The notes under the pieces are model-generated. The model searched no databases. It was not told where the DNA came from and worked only from the letters and a program-made list of their open reading frames with translations. Below are positions 51,193-60,346 of a DNA stretch of 64,000 bases, one piece after another (the stretch's first letter is position 1; each line of letters starts with the position of its first letter). This DNA comes from Flavobacterium soyae (GTDB taxonomy: Bacteria > Bacteroidota > Bacteroidia > Flavobacteriales > Flavobacteriaceae): positions 96,383 to 160,382 of the forward strand of contig NZ_JAJQXA010000012.1 in NCBI RefSeq assembly GCF_021245985.1, given 5' to 3'. A program made the translations under genes and the position numbers.

Positions 51193-52092
51193 TTATCTTT
51201 TGTCTTTTTCTAATTTATAAAGAGCTACGACTTCATTGTCAGTAAGAGCTGCATCATAAATTCTGAATTCGTCCATTAAGCCTGTATAATGAAGCATCCA
51301 CCCATCTGCATTGCCCCAAGGAGCACCTAAATGCTGCTGATAACCTCCAATGATAAATTTAGAAACTTCAGAATTTGCTAATTCTCCATAAGGAGCCCCT
51401 CCCGTTGTAGGATCGCTCGCATATCTTTTTGCAATAGATGCAGGGATATTCAGCTTTTGTCCATCAATGTAAATGCTATAAGTAGAACTTGTACCATTGT
51501 ATGTCCATACTAAATGTTTCCATGTTCCAAACATATTTATTAAAACATTTGCTCCGCCATGCTCAATAAATTGCCCTGCCCAGGGAATACTTGGTGTAAC
51601 ATCTTTTTGAATATGGTTTTTAAGCAGCATTGTTGTTGCTGGTCCTGTTCCTTCAATAAGTGTAAAAATATTTCCCCAAAAATCTGTTTTTTTAGGAAGC
51701 ATAAATAATGATTGTGCACCGCCAGTATGTGGATCTGTTTTAATCCACATTGAAACTGTTATGCTTTTTACGTTTACTACTGAATTTGCAACTGTATTAT
51801 ATGAAATAAAAGAACTAGGAGATCCTTTATAAGCTTCTCCTTTTATACCGGTTTCATAGGTTACATTTGTTGCTGATCCGTCTGTTATACTATTTTTTGA
51901 ATCTGCAATATTACCATCAAAACTAAATTTAGATACTAAGTGAGCAGCTGCAATATCATCTGAATTTTCATATCCTCCAATTGACTCATACGGAATTGGA
52001 CTGTTTACTTTATCAATACTATCTTCGCAGCCAGCAAACAATGCTGAAACCAAAACAAAAGAAAGCATGAAAATAGATTTATTTTTTTTCAT
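51193..52092 (-). CDS. LamG-domain lipoprotein (probable surface glycan-binding protein)
   Basis: A 299-residue lipoprotein (signal MKKNKSIFMLSFVLVSALFAGC). Residues about 50-290 are a LamG/concanavalin-like sandwich: LVSKFSFDGNIADSKNSITD, KSITVSMWIKTDPHTGGAQS, WKHLVWTYNGTSSTYSIYID and LMDEFRIYDAALTDNEVVAL. It occupies the place, directly after susD, where PULs encode the SusE/SusF-type surface glycan-binding protein. It has no catalytic residues I recognise. Eighteen bp after susD. Confidence 0.88.
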   Translation of the reverse strand: MKKNKSIFMLSFVLVSALFAGCEDSIDKVNSPIPYESIGGYENSDDIAAAHLVSKFSFDGNIADSKNSITDGSATNVTYETGIKGEAYKGSPSSFISYNTVANSVVNVKSITVSMWIKTDPHTGGAQSLFMLPKKTDFWGNIFTLIEGTGPATTMLLKNHIQKDVTPSIPWAGQFIEHGGANVLINMFGTWKHLVWTYNGTSSTYSIYIDGQKLNIPASIAKRYASDPTTGGAPYGELANSEVSKFIIGGYQQHLGAPWGNADGWMLHYTGLMDEFRIYDAALTDNEVVALYKLEKDKR

Positions 52093-52110
52093 TTTTAATG
52101 TCTTTAAGAA

Positions 52111-53565
52111 TTAATAACCAGGATTTTGAGCTGATAAACCATTTGCCTGTTTGATGAATGACGCCGGGATAGGAAATAATTCGTTTTTACCCTCAGTAAA
52201 AGTTTTTCCATCTACTGCAAAAGCAGCTTTAGCCTGACCTGTACGTACTAAATCAAAAAATCTGTCGTGCTCAAAAGCCATTTCTACTCTTCTTTCTTTC
52301 CAAATTGCAATTCTAACATCTGCTTGAGAAACTGCCGGAGTATTTCCTAAACCTGCTCTGTTTCTAATTTGGTTTAATAATGGAATAGCGTCTGAAGTTT
52401 GTCCTAGTTCATTTAATGCTTCTGCTTTCATTAATAAAACTTCGGCATATCTTAGGTATTTAATGTCAACATCTGTTTCCCAAGCACTAGTGTATAATGA
52501 TGAGTAAGCTTTGTAGTTGTATCTTTCATTTTCAACTGTTGTTGGAATAAGTCTTCCATCATATAAAGTTTGTCCTCTAAAAATGATAGTTGCAGCTTTT
52601 CTAACGTCACCAGCCTCGTATGCGTTTACTAAACTTTGAGATGGTGTATTAAACCCCCAGCCCCAGCCGCCAGTACCACGAGCACCTTGCGTGTTAGAAT
52701 ACCCTTCGATTCCTTTAGCAGGAACAGCTCCTTGTGCATAAATTTCGAAGATAGATTCTGAATCAAATTTTCCTGATGCTCTGTACATTGACGCATAATC
52801 GCTAACAATTGAGTAACCTGTAACTTTGTTAGCATTATCAATTACTTGCTGCCATTTCTTTTGATATAAACTTACTTTTGCTAATAATGCATAAGCAGCA
52901 CCCTTTGAAGCTCTTGATTTTTCATTAGCTCCATAAGCTCCTTTTTCAGGTAATGCAGCAATTGCATCATTTAAATCTGCTTCGATAAAAGCATATACTT
53001 CTGCAGGTGTTTTACGAGTTAACTGCATTATTCTGTCTGAGTCTGAACCCGGAACCGGTAAATGATCTACAATTGGTACTCCACCATAACATTTTACCAA
53101 AGTAAAATACATAAAAGCTCTTAAAAACTTAGCCTCACCTGCTAATCTGTTTCTTAAGGCAGCATCTACTTTATCTAATTTTGGAAGTATATTTAAGGCC
53201 TGATTACATCTGTTTATTCCATCATAATTGGCTATAAAAGTACTTTCTGCAGAAGGATTAGAAGCATTATAAGTCAAAGCATCCAATACATCTTTATCTG
53301 TTCCTGTATCTCCGGCAGAAGATCCTTTATCAGCATCATCAGATGTAATACTTGATAACCCGATCCAGCCGAATGAAGTCATATCCCAATTTAGAAACTT
53401 ATTATAAATTGCTGTCACGAACTGAGCTGCTCCTGCATCGTTATTAAATAACTCTACATCGCTTGTAGAAATAGATTCTGTTTGATCTACATCTAAATAA
53501 TCGTCTGCACATGCTGTAAAAAAGAATGCTGATAATACAAACGCTGCTATATATATCTTTTTCAT
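52111..53565 (-). CDS. susD: RagB/SusD-family glycan-binding lipoprotein
   Basis: A 484-residue lipoprotein (signal MKKIYIAAFVLSAFFFTAC). SusD hallmarks: ADDYLDVDQTESIS, NYDGINRCNQALNILPKLD, FLRAFMYFTLVKCYGGVPIV, a TPR-like helical core with ASKGAAYALLAKVSLYQKKW, and DIKYLRYAEVLLMKAEALNE with INQIRNRAGL and WKERRVEMAFEHDRFFDLVR. It forms the lid over the SusC channel and binds the oligosaccharide. Five bp from susC. Confidence 0.97.
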   Translation of the reverse strand: MKKIYIAAFVLSAFFFTACADDYLDVDQTESISTSDVELFNNDAGAAQFVTAIYNKFLNWDMTSFGWIGLSSITSDDADKGSSAGDTGTDKDVLDALTYNASNPSAESTFIANYDGINRCNQALNILPKLDKVDAALRNRLAGEAKFLRAFMYFTLVKCYGGVPIVDHLPVPGSDSDRIMQLTRKTPAEVYAFIEADLNDAIAALPEKGAYGANEKSRASKGAAYALLAKVSLYQKKWQQVIDNANKVTGYSIVSDYASMYRASGKFDSESIFEIYAQGAVPAKGIEGYSNTQGARGTGGWGWGFNTPSQSLVNAYEAGDVRKAATIIFRGQTLYDGRLIPTTVENERYNYKAYSSLYTSAWETDVDIKYLRYAEVLLMKAEALNELGQTSDAIPLLNQIRNRAGLGNTPAVSQADVRIAIWKERRVEMAFEHDRFFDLVRTGQAKAAFAVDGKTFTEGKNELFPIPASFIKQANGLSAQNPGY

Positions 53566-53569
53566 AATA

Positions 53570-56500
53570 TTAAAATTTTAAATTAGCACCAAGTACAAAT
53601 GATCTTAAAGTTGGGTAAGCATCAAGCTCAACACCTTGAGTTCCATAAGGATTTCCATCTCCGTTTAATTCTGGAGTGAACCCTGAGAATTTTTGTGTAA
53701 TAAATGGATTAATCGCATTTAAATAAATTCTGCATGCACTTATGAAACTACCTTCCTGCAATGGTAATTTGTATCCTAGTGTAATATTGTTGATTCTAAA
53801 AAAGTCCCCTGATTCTAAGTAATAAGTAGAAGCCACCGGCACCTGATTAAAAGGTGCAGGATTTGAAGCTGTTACATTATTTGCTGTCCAGAAATCAGTA
53901 GCAATTGAGTTTTCGATGTTTTCTCCGTAAAAACGCTGTGCTTTTTTCCCGTTGTATACTTTTGCACCAGCGGTACCATAACCATCAACAGAAAAATCAA
54001 AGTTTTTGTAATTGAATCCTAAAGAAACTCCGTAATTAGATTTTGGTAAACTTGAACCAACATATTTTTTGTCGGCTGTAGCACTCAAAGCATCCTGAGT
54101 TACTTTATCTCCTGCAGCATTGTAGTATAACATTTTTCCTGTTGCAGAATCAAAACCAGCGTACTCATAGATATAAAAACTTCCTAATGGCTGACCTATA
54201 GTAGTGTTATCAAGTAATTTGGTATCCTGACCATTTCCTAATCCACCTCCAATAACCGGAGATAAAATAACATTTTTTAAACCAGTAAGCTCATTTTTAT
54301 TGTTAGAGAAGTTACCCCCAACATAGTAGCTGAAATTTTCGCCTATTTTATCATCCCAGCGTAAAGAGATTTCAAAACCTTTGTTAGACACTTCTCCAAC
54401 GTGTGCCGGTGATGCAGAAGTAATTCCTGATGTCATATAAGGCTTTGTATTCAAAATTACGTTGTCTGTATTTTTATCATACACGTCAAAAGTTCCTTTT
54501 AATCTGCTGTCTAAAAACTCAAAATCTAAACCTGCAGAAGATTCCTCAGTAACTTCCCAAGACAAACTTGGGTCAATTTGTGAGTTAATTGTAGTTCCTT
54601 CATTTAAAATAGAACCTCCTAAATAGGCATTCAGACCTGAAGTATAACCCTGACTGTTAAGCGGTACATTTTGATTTCCTAATTTACCCCAGCTTCCTCT
54701 TAATTTTAATAAGTTAAGTCCTTTAACATCAGCCATGAAATTTTCTTTGGTAATGATCCATCCTGCTCCAAAAGCCGGGAATGTTCCCCAACGATAATCT
54801 TTAGCAAAATTTGAAGATCCATCACGTCTAACTGTTCCTGTCAATAAATATCTATCCATCAATTTGTACTGGAAACGACCTAAGTAAGATGCTAATTTAG
54901 TTTCGTTAAAAACCTCATCTTTATAACTTGTTACATTTGTCGCATATTCAACATCTTTTAAAGACCAATAATTAGCATCAGCATTTACATTCTTTCTTTT
55001 AATGGTCAATTTTTCTCTTGATCCTTTAACATAGGTTTCAATACCAGCAGTCACTTCGACATCGTGGATTTCGTTAAATACTTTATTATATGTTAAGTAG
55101 TTAGATAAACTCCAGTTATAGTATTGTTCTCTTCCTTTTGTTAATAAATTGATATTAGCAGTTGGAAACTCTGTTCTATAATCCGTTGACGTTTTATTAG
55201 GATTTGCAGCTAACCAAATGTTTTCTGTATCATCATAATTATATTGTTTCCAAGTATAATATTCACCATTAAATTGTGAAGTAAATTTTAAAGATTTAAA
55301 AATTTCATAATCTAATTTTAAACCTCCTTGTAAAGTAATACTTCGTTGTTGTTCATCAAAGAAATCAAGTTGAGCAACCGGATTTCCAACATTATTAATT
55401 GAGTTTCCAGTTTCACTTGCAAAACCATCATCTCCAACACGAGCCACTCCATATTTGCCATCTGCAAAATATACAGGAACTACAGGTGATTGTTTGTAAG
55501 CATTTGTAAAAGCTGATAATGGCTGTGGAGCTGATTTAGTTGATGTTAAACTAAAATTTTGAGTTAAAGTTAGTTTCTTAGAAATTTTATATTCATTATT
55601 ATTTCTAAAAGTAGTACGGCCATAATCTAAACCGTTTAATATCCCTTTTTCTTCATAATTTCCTAAACTGAAAAAGTATTTAATGTTTTCTGTAGCTCCA
55701 GAAACAGATATGTTATTTTGAGTATAACTTCCTGTTCTTGTAATCTCGTCAAACCAATCTGTATTAACAGGCTGGTCCTGAGAATATGTAGTAGATTGTA
55801 AAGCCGAATTGGTATAGTATGCATATTTATTACTACCCGCCATTTTTACTTTTTTAAGCGGAGTTCTTACACCACCAAAGCTTTCAATTTCAACAGAGAC
55901 TTTATCTCCTTTACCTTTTTTAGTAGTAATAATGATTACTCCATTTGCAGCTCTTGTACCATAAATAGCTAAGGCAGAAGCATCTTTTAAAATGTCATAT
56001 GAAGTAATATCATTTGTATTGATATTGTTGATATTTTCTGTTGCCATACCATCTACAATATACAAAGGTGTTCTTCCTCCTAAAGCTGTACCTAAACCTC
56101 TAATTACTACAGAAGGAGTACTTCCTGGTACATCAGAAGAAGTTACTTGTACACCTGCCGCTTTACCCTGAATAGCCTGAGATGCATTTAGAACTTTTGT
56201 TTTTGCTACATCTTCTCCTTTTAGTGAAGAAATTGCTGTAGTATTGTCAATCTTTTTTCTGGTACCGTACCCAATTACAACAACTTCTTTTAAGGCAGTA
56301 TCAGCTGCTTCTTTTAAAGTGATTGTCATTGGTGTGGCAGCTGCCGGTACAGAAACTGAGTCAAAACCTAACATAGAGACTTTTAAAATGTCTCCGGGTT
56401 TTGCATTGATGGTAAAGTTTCCGTCGAAATCTGCATCAGCAGTTGCTCTGGCATCAGATGAAGCAATTACCGCTCCGGGAATTCCCATTCCGCTGCTGTC

Positions 56501-56590
56501 AACTACTTTTCCTTTAATTGCTTGTACCTGCCCAGACATATACGCTGGCAGTAATAAGAGCGCTAAAAAGCTAAAAATAAAATTTTTCAT
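53570..56590 (-). CDS. susC: SusC/RagA-family TonB-linked outer-membrane transporter
   Basis: A 1006-residue receptor with a signal peptide (ends PAYMSGQ), a carboxypeptidase-D regulatory-like domain at about 24-95, the SusC signature KEVVVIGYGTRKKID near 100, a plug at about 110-230 (VIRGLGTALGGRTPLYIVDG, ANGVIIITTKKGK) and a 22-strand barrel ending AYPTLRSFVLGANLKF. It imports oligosaccharides with SusD, powered by TonB. First gene of the PUL operon; two palindromic sites lie in the 245-bp gap to the regulator. Confidence 0.97.
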   Translation of the reverse strand: MKNFIFSFLALLLLPAYMSGQVQAIKGKVVDSSGMGIPGAVIASSDARATADADFDGNFTINAKPGDILKVSMLGFDSVSVPAAATPMTITLKEAADTALKEVVVIGYGTRKKIDNTTAISSLKGEDVAKTKVLNASQAIQGKAAGVQVTSSDVPGSTPSVVIRGLGTALGGRTPLYIVDGMATENINNINTNDITSYDILKDASALAIYGTRAANGVIIITTKKGKGDKVSVEIESFGGVRTPLKKVKMAGSNKYAYYTNSALQSTTYSQDQPVNTDWFDEITRTGSYTQNNISVSGATENIKYFFSLGNYEEKGILNGLDYGRTTFRNNNEYKISKKLTLTQNFSLTSTKSAPQPLSAFTNAYKQSPVVPVYFADGKYGVARVGDDGFASETGNSINNVGNPVAQLDFFDEQQRSITLQGGLKLDYEIFKSLKFTSQFNGEYYTWKQYNYDDTENIWLAANPNKTSTDYRTEFPTANINLLTKGREQYYNWSLSNYLTYNKVFNEIHDVEVTAGIETYVKGSREKLTIKRKNVNADANYWSLKDVEYATNVTSYKDEVFNETKLASYLGRFQYKLMDRYLLTGTVRRDGSSNFAKDYRWGTFPAFGAGWIITKENFMADVKGLNLLKLRGSWGKLGNQNVPLNSQGYTSGLNAYLGGSILNEGTTINSQIDPSLSWEVTEESSAGLDFEFLDSRLKGTFDVYDKNTDNVILNTKPYMTSGITSASPAHVGEVSNKGFEISLRWDDKIGENFSYYVGGNFSNNKNELTGLKNVILSPVIGGGLGNGQDTKLLDNTTIGQPLGSFYIYEYAGFDSATGKMLYYNAAGDKVTQDALSATADKKYVGSSLPKSNYGVSLGFNYKNFDFSVDGYGTAGAKVYNGKKAQRFYGENIENSIATDFWTANNVTASNPAPFNQVPVASTYYLESGDFFRINNITLGYKLPLQEGSFISACRIYLNAINPFITQKFSGFTPELNGDGNPYGTQGVELDAYPTLRSFVLGANLKF

Positions 56591-56633
56591 ACAGTTTGTA
56601 ATCGTTTAAGTTAGTAGAGCCAAATTAAGCAAT

Positions 56634-56645
56634 TACAACGTTGTA
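56634..56645. promoter_or_regulatory. 12-bp palindrome upstream of susC
   Basis: TACAACGTTGTA, a perfect palindrome 44-55 bp upstream of the susC ATG. A candidate operator for the adjacent LuxR-type regulator; position and symmetry are the only evidence. Confidence 0.4.
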
Positions 56646-56679
56646 GTACATCAAAAACCACTACAGCATAGCCACATCA

Positions 56680-56695
56680 TTGTGTTAAAACACAA
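56680..56695. promoter_or_regulatory. Second inverted repeat upstream of susC
   Basis: TTGTGTT-AA-AACACAA, arms of 7 bp with a 2-bp spacer, about 90-105 bp upstream of the susC start. A candidate activator site for the PUL regulator. Confidence 0.4.
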
Positions 56696-56834
56696 GCGTA
56701 TCCTAATGATTATCAGTATCATAAATGTTAAATTAATTTCATTAACATAACCTTATGATGTAGTAATGATGTATTGGAATTATGTAAATTTTGATGTGAA
56801 AAAATATAAATTCTATAAAAAACAAACTCAAATC

Positions 56835-59579
56835 TTACAGAGTTAATAAAAACTTTGACAGGTTTTCGTCCTGAGTCAGATTTAATTTCTTTCTTAGACG
56901 ATATCTGTGCAGTTCTACACCTCTAAAAGAGATGTTCATCATAGGTGCAATTTCCTTAGAAGAAAGGTTCATTTTAAGATAAACACACAGTTTTATATCT
57001 TTTGGGGTTAAGTGCGGATATTTTTTAGACAGATTTATGATAAACTCATTATGAATTTGATTCAAGTTTGTCTCGAATATTTCCCATTCGTGCTTATTTA
57101 CTTCATTTATCTTGATTGCTTTTTTTATCTCGCTTTTAAGTTTGTTAAAATCTTTTTCAGAATCTAAAATGCTTTGGATATTGTCAATCATTTCGCTTTG
57201 CTTAGCAATTGATAAAGATTTTCCGGCAACCTCAGAAGATTTTGTCAGCAGTTCCAGTTCTAAAATATGTTTTTCATATTCCTGAATATTTAATTCGTTT
57301 TCCTTTTTTAATTCCATTTCAAGAATTTCACGCTGGTGCTTTAATTCTTCGGCCTGTAATTTTAATTTTTGAGTGTAACGAAGTTTATTCCATTTATAAT
57401 AGAAAAATAAAACCGCTGCTATTATTAACAGGTAAAGTAATATCATCCAAAAGGAGAAATACCACGGCTGTGCCACTCTAAAATCAAAACTGGAAACTTT
57501 ATCGTAATTGGCTCCGTCATGTTTAAAAATTGCAATTGAATGCGAACCGCTGCTTAAATTATTTAAAACTATTGCTCCATTTGAAATTGGGATATAATTT
57601 TTGCCTTTATTAATTTGATAAAACAAATTTGGTTTGCTTGCACCATAAATTCCGGAAATAACATTTATTCGAAGTTCTGTATTGTGTTTTATTTTTCCGT
57701 CGTTATCAAGCAGTTCATTATCATTGTAAGCTTCAACTTTAACGCCTTTGTTTTGTTTGTTTTCATATCCTAACTGAAGCGAAATAAATCCATCATCAAG
57801 ATTCAGTAAATAATGATTCTGGCTTCTAAAAATTCTCAGGTTTTCGTTAATCAGCTTTCCTTTATAATATTTCTCCTGAATGATGTTCCAGACAAACTTA
57901 TTATCGTGCGAATATATATGGTATAGAATTCCATCCTGAAGAACCATAAAATGATCCTTATCGATTGCTACAACGTCAGAGATGTTTTTGAAATTGGTGT
58001 TGAATAATTCATTTTCTTCTAATTTATTTGAAATAGAATTAAATGTGTACCAAACATTATTAATCAGAAAAAGGATTTCATTTCTAAATTCAAAAATCTT
58101 GACACCAAAATCATTTTTGATTTTGCTTTGCTGGGTGATATTTTCAACTTTTACAGTTTTAAAATTATCATCGAGAAAAACCCGATATAATCCGCGATAA
58201 TTGTCAGCTGCCCAAATTTCATTTTTTTTGTTTTGGGCTACATATTTAATGGGTTTCGAAAGATCATTTATCCTCAGATTCTGTGTTAGTTTTGATGCAT
58301 TATCATAAACTAAAACTCCGCTGTATGTAGACTGAAAGTAGGTATCGTTAATAGTACTTTTTGATAAATTCCATCCTCCGCTCACATTATTTATTTTTTC
58401 TAAAGCTCCATTTTCATAGCAAAAAGTTCCGTCGTTATGACCTATAACATATTTATTGCCAATTTTAGTAATATTCCAGCCCTGTCCTTGTGTATTGGGA
58501 AGCATTTTAAAATTACCCGAATCAAATTCAAAAATTCCGTGATTTGAAGCAATTAGATAACCTTTATCAATAGTAGCAACCGAATATACTGATCCCAGAA
58601 TTCCGGAATTATCATAAAAGAATGAAATAGGAGAATTGACCTCAACATGAGCAAGTCCGTTATCCAGGCCCAGCCATAAATCTTCTTCTTTATCAAAACC
58701 AATACTTAAAACCGAATTGTTCATTAAAACATTATTCCGGTCGATATTTTTAAAAGTATTGGTATTAAAATCATATATAAAAACCCCTTTATTTCCGGTT
58801 CCGACAACTAATTTGTTGTTTTTAATAAACTTGGCTACATTAATTCCATTTGATTTTAATGTTTCATTTAATGGATTATTCCAAGGTTTTAAACCATTAT
58901 TTTCAGCAATAAAAATCCCTTTTTTTTGTGTAAAAATATAAGTCCTGCCCTTGTATGTTTCGATCGCATGAACAACAGTGTTTTTTAAAACATCCCAGTT
59001 TTTTGGGGTTGCAATTTTGGAACCTTTCATTTTAAAAAGGCCTTTATCAACCGAAGCGACATACAAATTATTATCAACTACAAAACAGTAGGATATTAAA
59101 AAAGGAAATTTAATTTTTTGAATGCGTTTTCCATCGTAAATAAAAACGTCATTGAAAGACTGAAAATATAATGAGCCATTAAACCTGAAAATTTTCCAGA
59201 TTTCTTCATTGTCTTTTTCATCAAATAAGCGAAGATTTTTGGTAATTGAAACGTAGCGCATTTTACCATTTTCTCTATACCAATATCCAAATTCTTTATA
59301 AGAACCGGAATAAATTCGATCTCCCTCAATTAAAATAGAACGAATGATAGTTTTATTTGGCAGAGAATATTTTTCCCAGATAACGCCGTCATAACGCAAT
59401 AAATAATGGTTATTGGCAAAATACATAGCTTTATCTATACCCTGAGCCACATTCCAGATTTGGTTATCGCCCTGATAGTCTGATTTATTATAATTTTCTA
59501 CGAAAGGAAGTAGTTCTTGTGCTTGAATTTGAAAAGCAGCGAAAAACAAGAAAATTGATTTTAAAAGTATCGATTTCAA
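56835..59579 (-). CDS. Membrane-spanning propeller/triple-tyrosine LuxR-type regulator of the PUL
   Basis: A 914-residue protein read from the TTG at 59579, giving the signal peptide MKSILLKSIFLFFAAFQIQA; the frame reaches another TTG at 59633, but a TATCTTTG box lies between the two. Residues about 25-640 form a periplasmic beta-propeller of regulator type. A Y_Y_Y-like Ig domain follows (RINVISGIYGASKPNLFYQI), then one membrane helix (SFWMILLYLLIIAAVLFFYY), a coiled coil (KLKLQAEELKHQREILEMEL) and a C-terminal LuxR-type HTH (YPHLTPKDIKLCVYLKMNLS, SSKEIAPMMNISFRGVELHR). There is no kinase or receiver domain, so sensing is probably passed directly to the HTH. It probably senses oligosaccharide and activates susC. 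Confidence 0.9.
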   Translation of the reverse strand: MKSILLKSIFLFFAAFQIQAQELLPFVENYNKSDYQGDNQIWNVAQGIDKAMYFANNHYLLRYDGVIWEKYSLPNKTIIRSILIEGDRIYSGSYKEFGYWYRENGKMRYVSITKNLRLFDEKDNEEIWKIFRFNGSLYFQSFNDVFIYDGKRIQKIKFPFLISYCFVVDNNLYVASVDKGLFKMKGSKIATPKNWDVLKNTVVHAIETYKGRTYIFTQKKGIFIAENNGLKPWNNPLNETLKSNGINVAKFIKNNKLVVGTGNKGVFIYDFNTNTFKNIDRNNVLMNNSVLSIGFDKEEDLWLGLDNGLAHVEVNSPISFFYDNSGILGSVYSVATIDKGYLIASNHGIFEFDSGNFKMLPNTQGQGWNITKIGNKYVIGHNDGTFCYENGALEKINNVSGGWNLSKSTINDTYFQSTYSGVLVYDNASKLTQNLRINDLSKPIKYVAQNKKNEIWAADNYRGLYRVFLDDNFKTVKVENITQQSKIKNDFGVKIFEFRNEILFLINNVWYTFNSISNKLEENELFNTNFKNISDVVAIDKDHFMVLQDGILYHIYSHDNKFVWNIIQEKYYKGKLINENLRIFRSQNHYLLNLDDGFISLQLGYENKQNKGVKVEAYNDNELLDNDGKIKHNTELRINVISGIYGASKPNLFYQINKGKNYIPISNGAIVLNNLSSGSHSIAIFKHDGANYDKVSSFDFRVAQPWYFSFWMILLYLLIIAAVLFFYYKWNKLRYTQKLKLQAEELKHQREILEMELKKENELNIQEYEKHILELELLTKSSEVAGKSLSIAKQSEMIDNIQSILDSEKDFNKLKSEIKKAIKINEVNKHEWEIFETNLNQIHNEFIINLSKKYPHLTPKDIKLCVYLKMNLSSKEIAPMMNISFRGVELHRYRLRKKLNLTQDENLSKFLLTL

Positions 59580-59597
59580 GATATTCGGTTTTATATT

Positions 59598-59605
59598 CAA
59601 AGATA
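59598..59605 (-). promoter_or_regulatory. Predicted -7 box of the PUL regulator
   Basis: On the minus strand this reads TATCTTTG, 18 bp before the TTG at 59579. This supports that TTG over the one at 59633. Confidence 0.5.
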
Positions 59606-59631
59606 CTGACAAATATTCATTTTTTAAATGC

Positions 59632-59665
59632 AAAAAAAAGCTTCTGGATTGAGAAGCTTTTTTTT
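59632..59665 (-). terminator. Terminator of the pta-ackA-hypothetical unit
   Basis: A 14-bp stem AAAAAAAAGCTTCT/AGAAGCTTTTTTTT with a 6-bp loop, about 16 bp after the stop of the 218-aa hypothetical gene. Confidence 0.85.
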
Positions 59666-59681
59666 TGTATTTTCGATAAAA

Positions 59682-60338
59682 TTATTTTTTCAACCTGAAT
59701 AACACCGATTTAGGGGAGTAATTAATAATAAATCCTTTTTCTAAAGATTTTTTCACTTGTTCTAAATATTCTTCATTGAGAGTTTTTCTATCTTTAAATT
59801 CCATCAATTCAGTTTCAGTTTTTAATTCAGTTTCATTTCTAATTTCAAACATATCCCATTCAGAATAATCTTTTGGATTAATTAAACAAGAAACTGTCTG
59901 TGGTCGAATACTATTTACAAACTCATCAAAATTACAAATCCCATTTTCTAATTTATAATTCAACCAGTCTTTATCTGCAATATCAGAAACATGAAAAACA
60001 TGCACTGTATTTTTTATCTTATTTAATAGTACAATTTCCGTAAAATTGTATAAATGACCTACTTGAAGAAAATGATCTGAAATTTCAGATCTAAACTCTT
60101 TTTCAAAAACATCTAATTCTTCTGATGAGTTTAAAAAACTAAATGGCTTTTCAAATTCATCATCGTCACCATCGATAATTAAATTTGCTGGGATAGAAAG
60201 TAGATTATCTCCAAAAATTTTATATGTATAAATTTCTCTAAAATTTTCAGGAAACAACAAACGGATTTTTATGTCTAATTGAGAATATTCAGAATAATCT
60301 TCCAGTTGTTTTTCAAGCTCAAATAGTTTATTCTCCAT
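59682..60338 (-). CDS. Hypothetical protein downstream of ackA
   Basis: A 218-residue acidic soluble protein (MENKLFELEKQLEDYSEYSQ). No family is recognised with confidence; the middle (FTEIVLLNKIKNTVHVFHVS, ICNFDEFVNSIRP) has a faint likeness to SUKH/SMI1-KNR4 proteins. It begins 8 bp after ackA, so it is co-transcribed with ackA, and is followed by a terminator. A role in acetate metabolism is not implied by sequence. Confidence 0.65.
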   Translation of the reverse strand: MENKLFELEKQLEDYSEYSQLDIKIRLLFPENFREIYTYKIFGDNLLSIPANLIIDGDDDEFEKPFSFLNSSEELDVFEKEFRSEISDHFLQVGHLYNFTEIVLLNKIKNTVHVFHVSDIADKDWLNYKLENGICNFDEFVNSIRPQTVSCLINPKDYSEWDMFEIRNETELKTETELMEFKDRKTLNEEYLEQVKKSLEKGFIINYSPKSVLFRLKK

Positions 60339-60346
60339 CTTAAATC

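Noticed and set aside
56835-59579. Hybrid two-component system
   Set aside because: No HisKA/HATPase or receiver motifs follow the membrane helix; only a coiled coil and a LuxR-type HTH are present.
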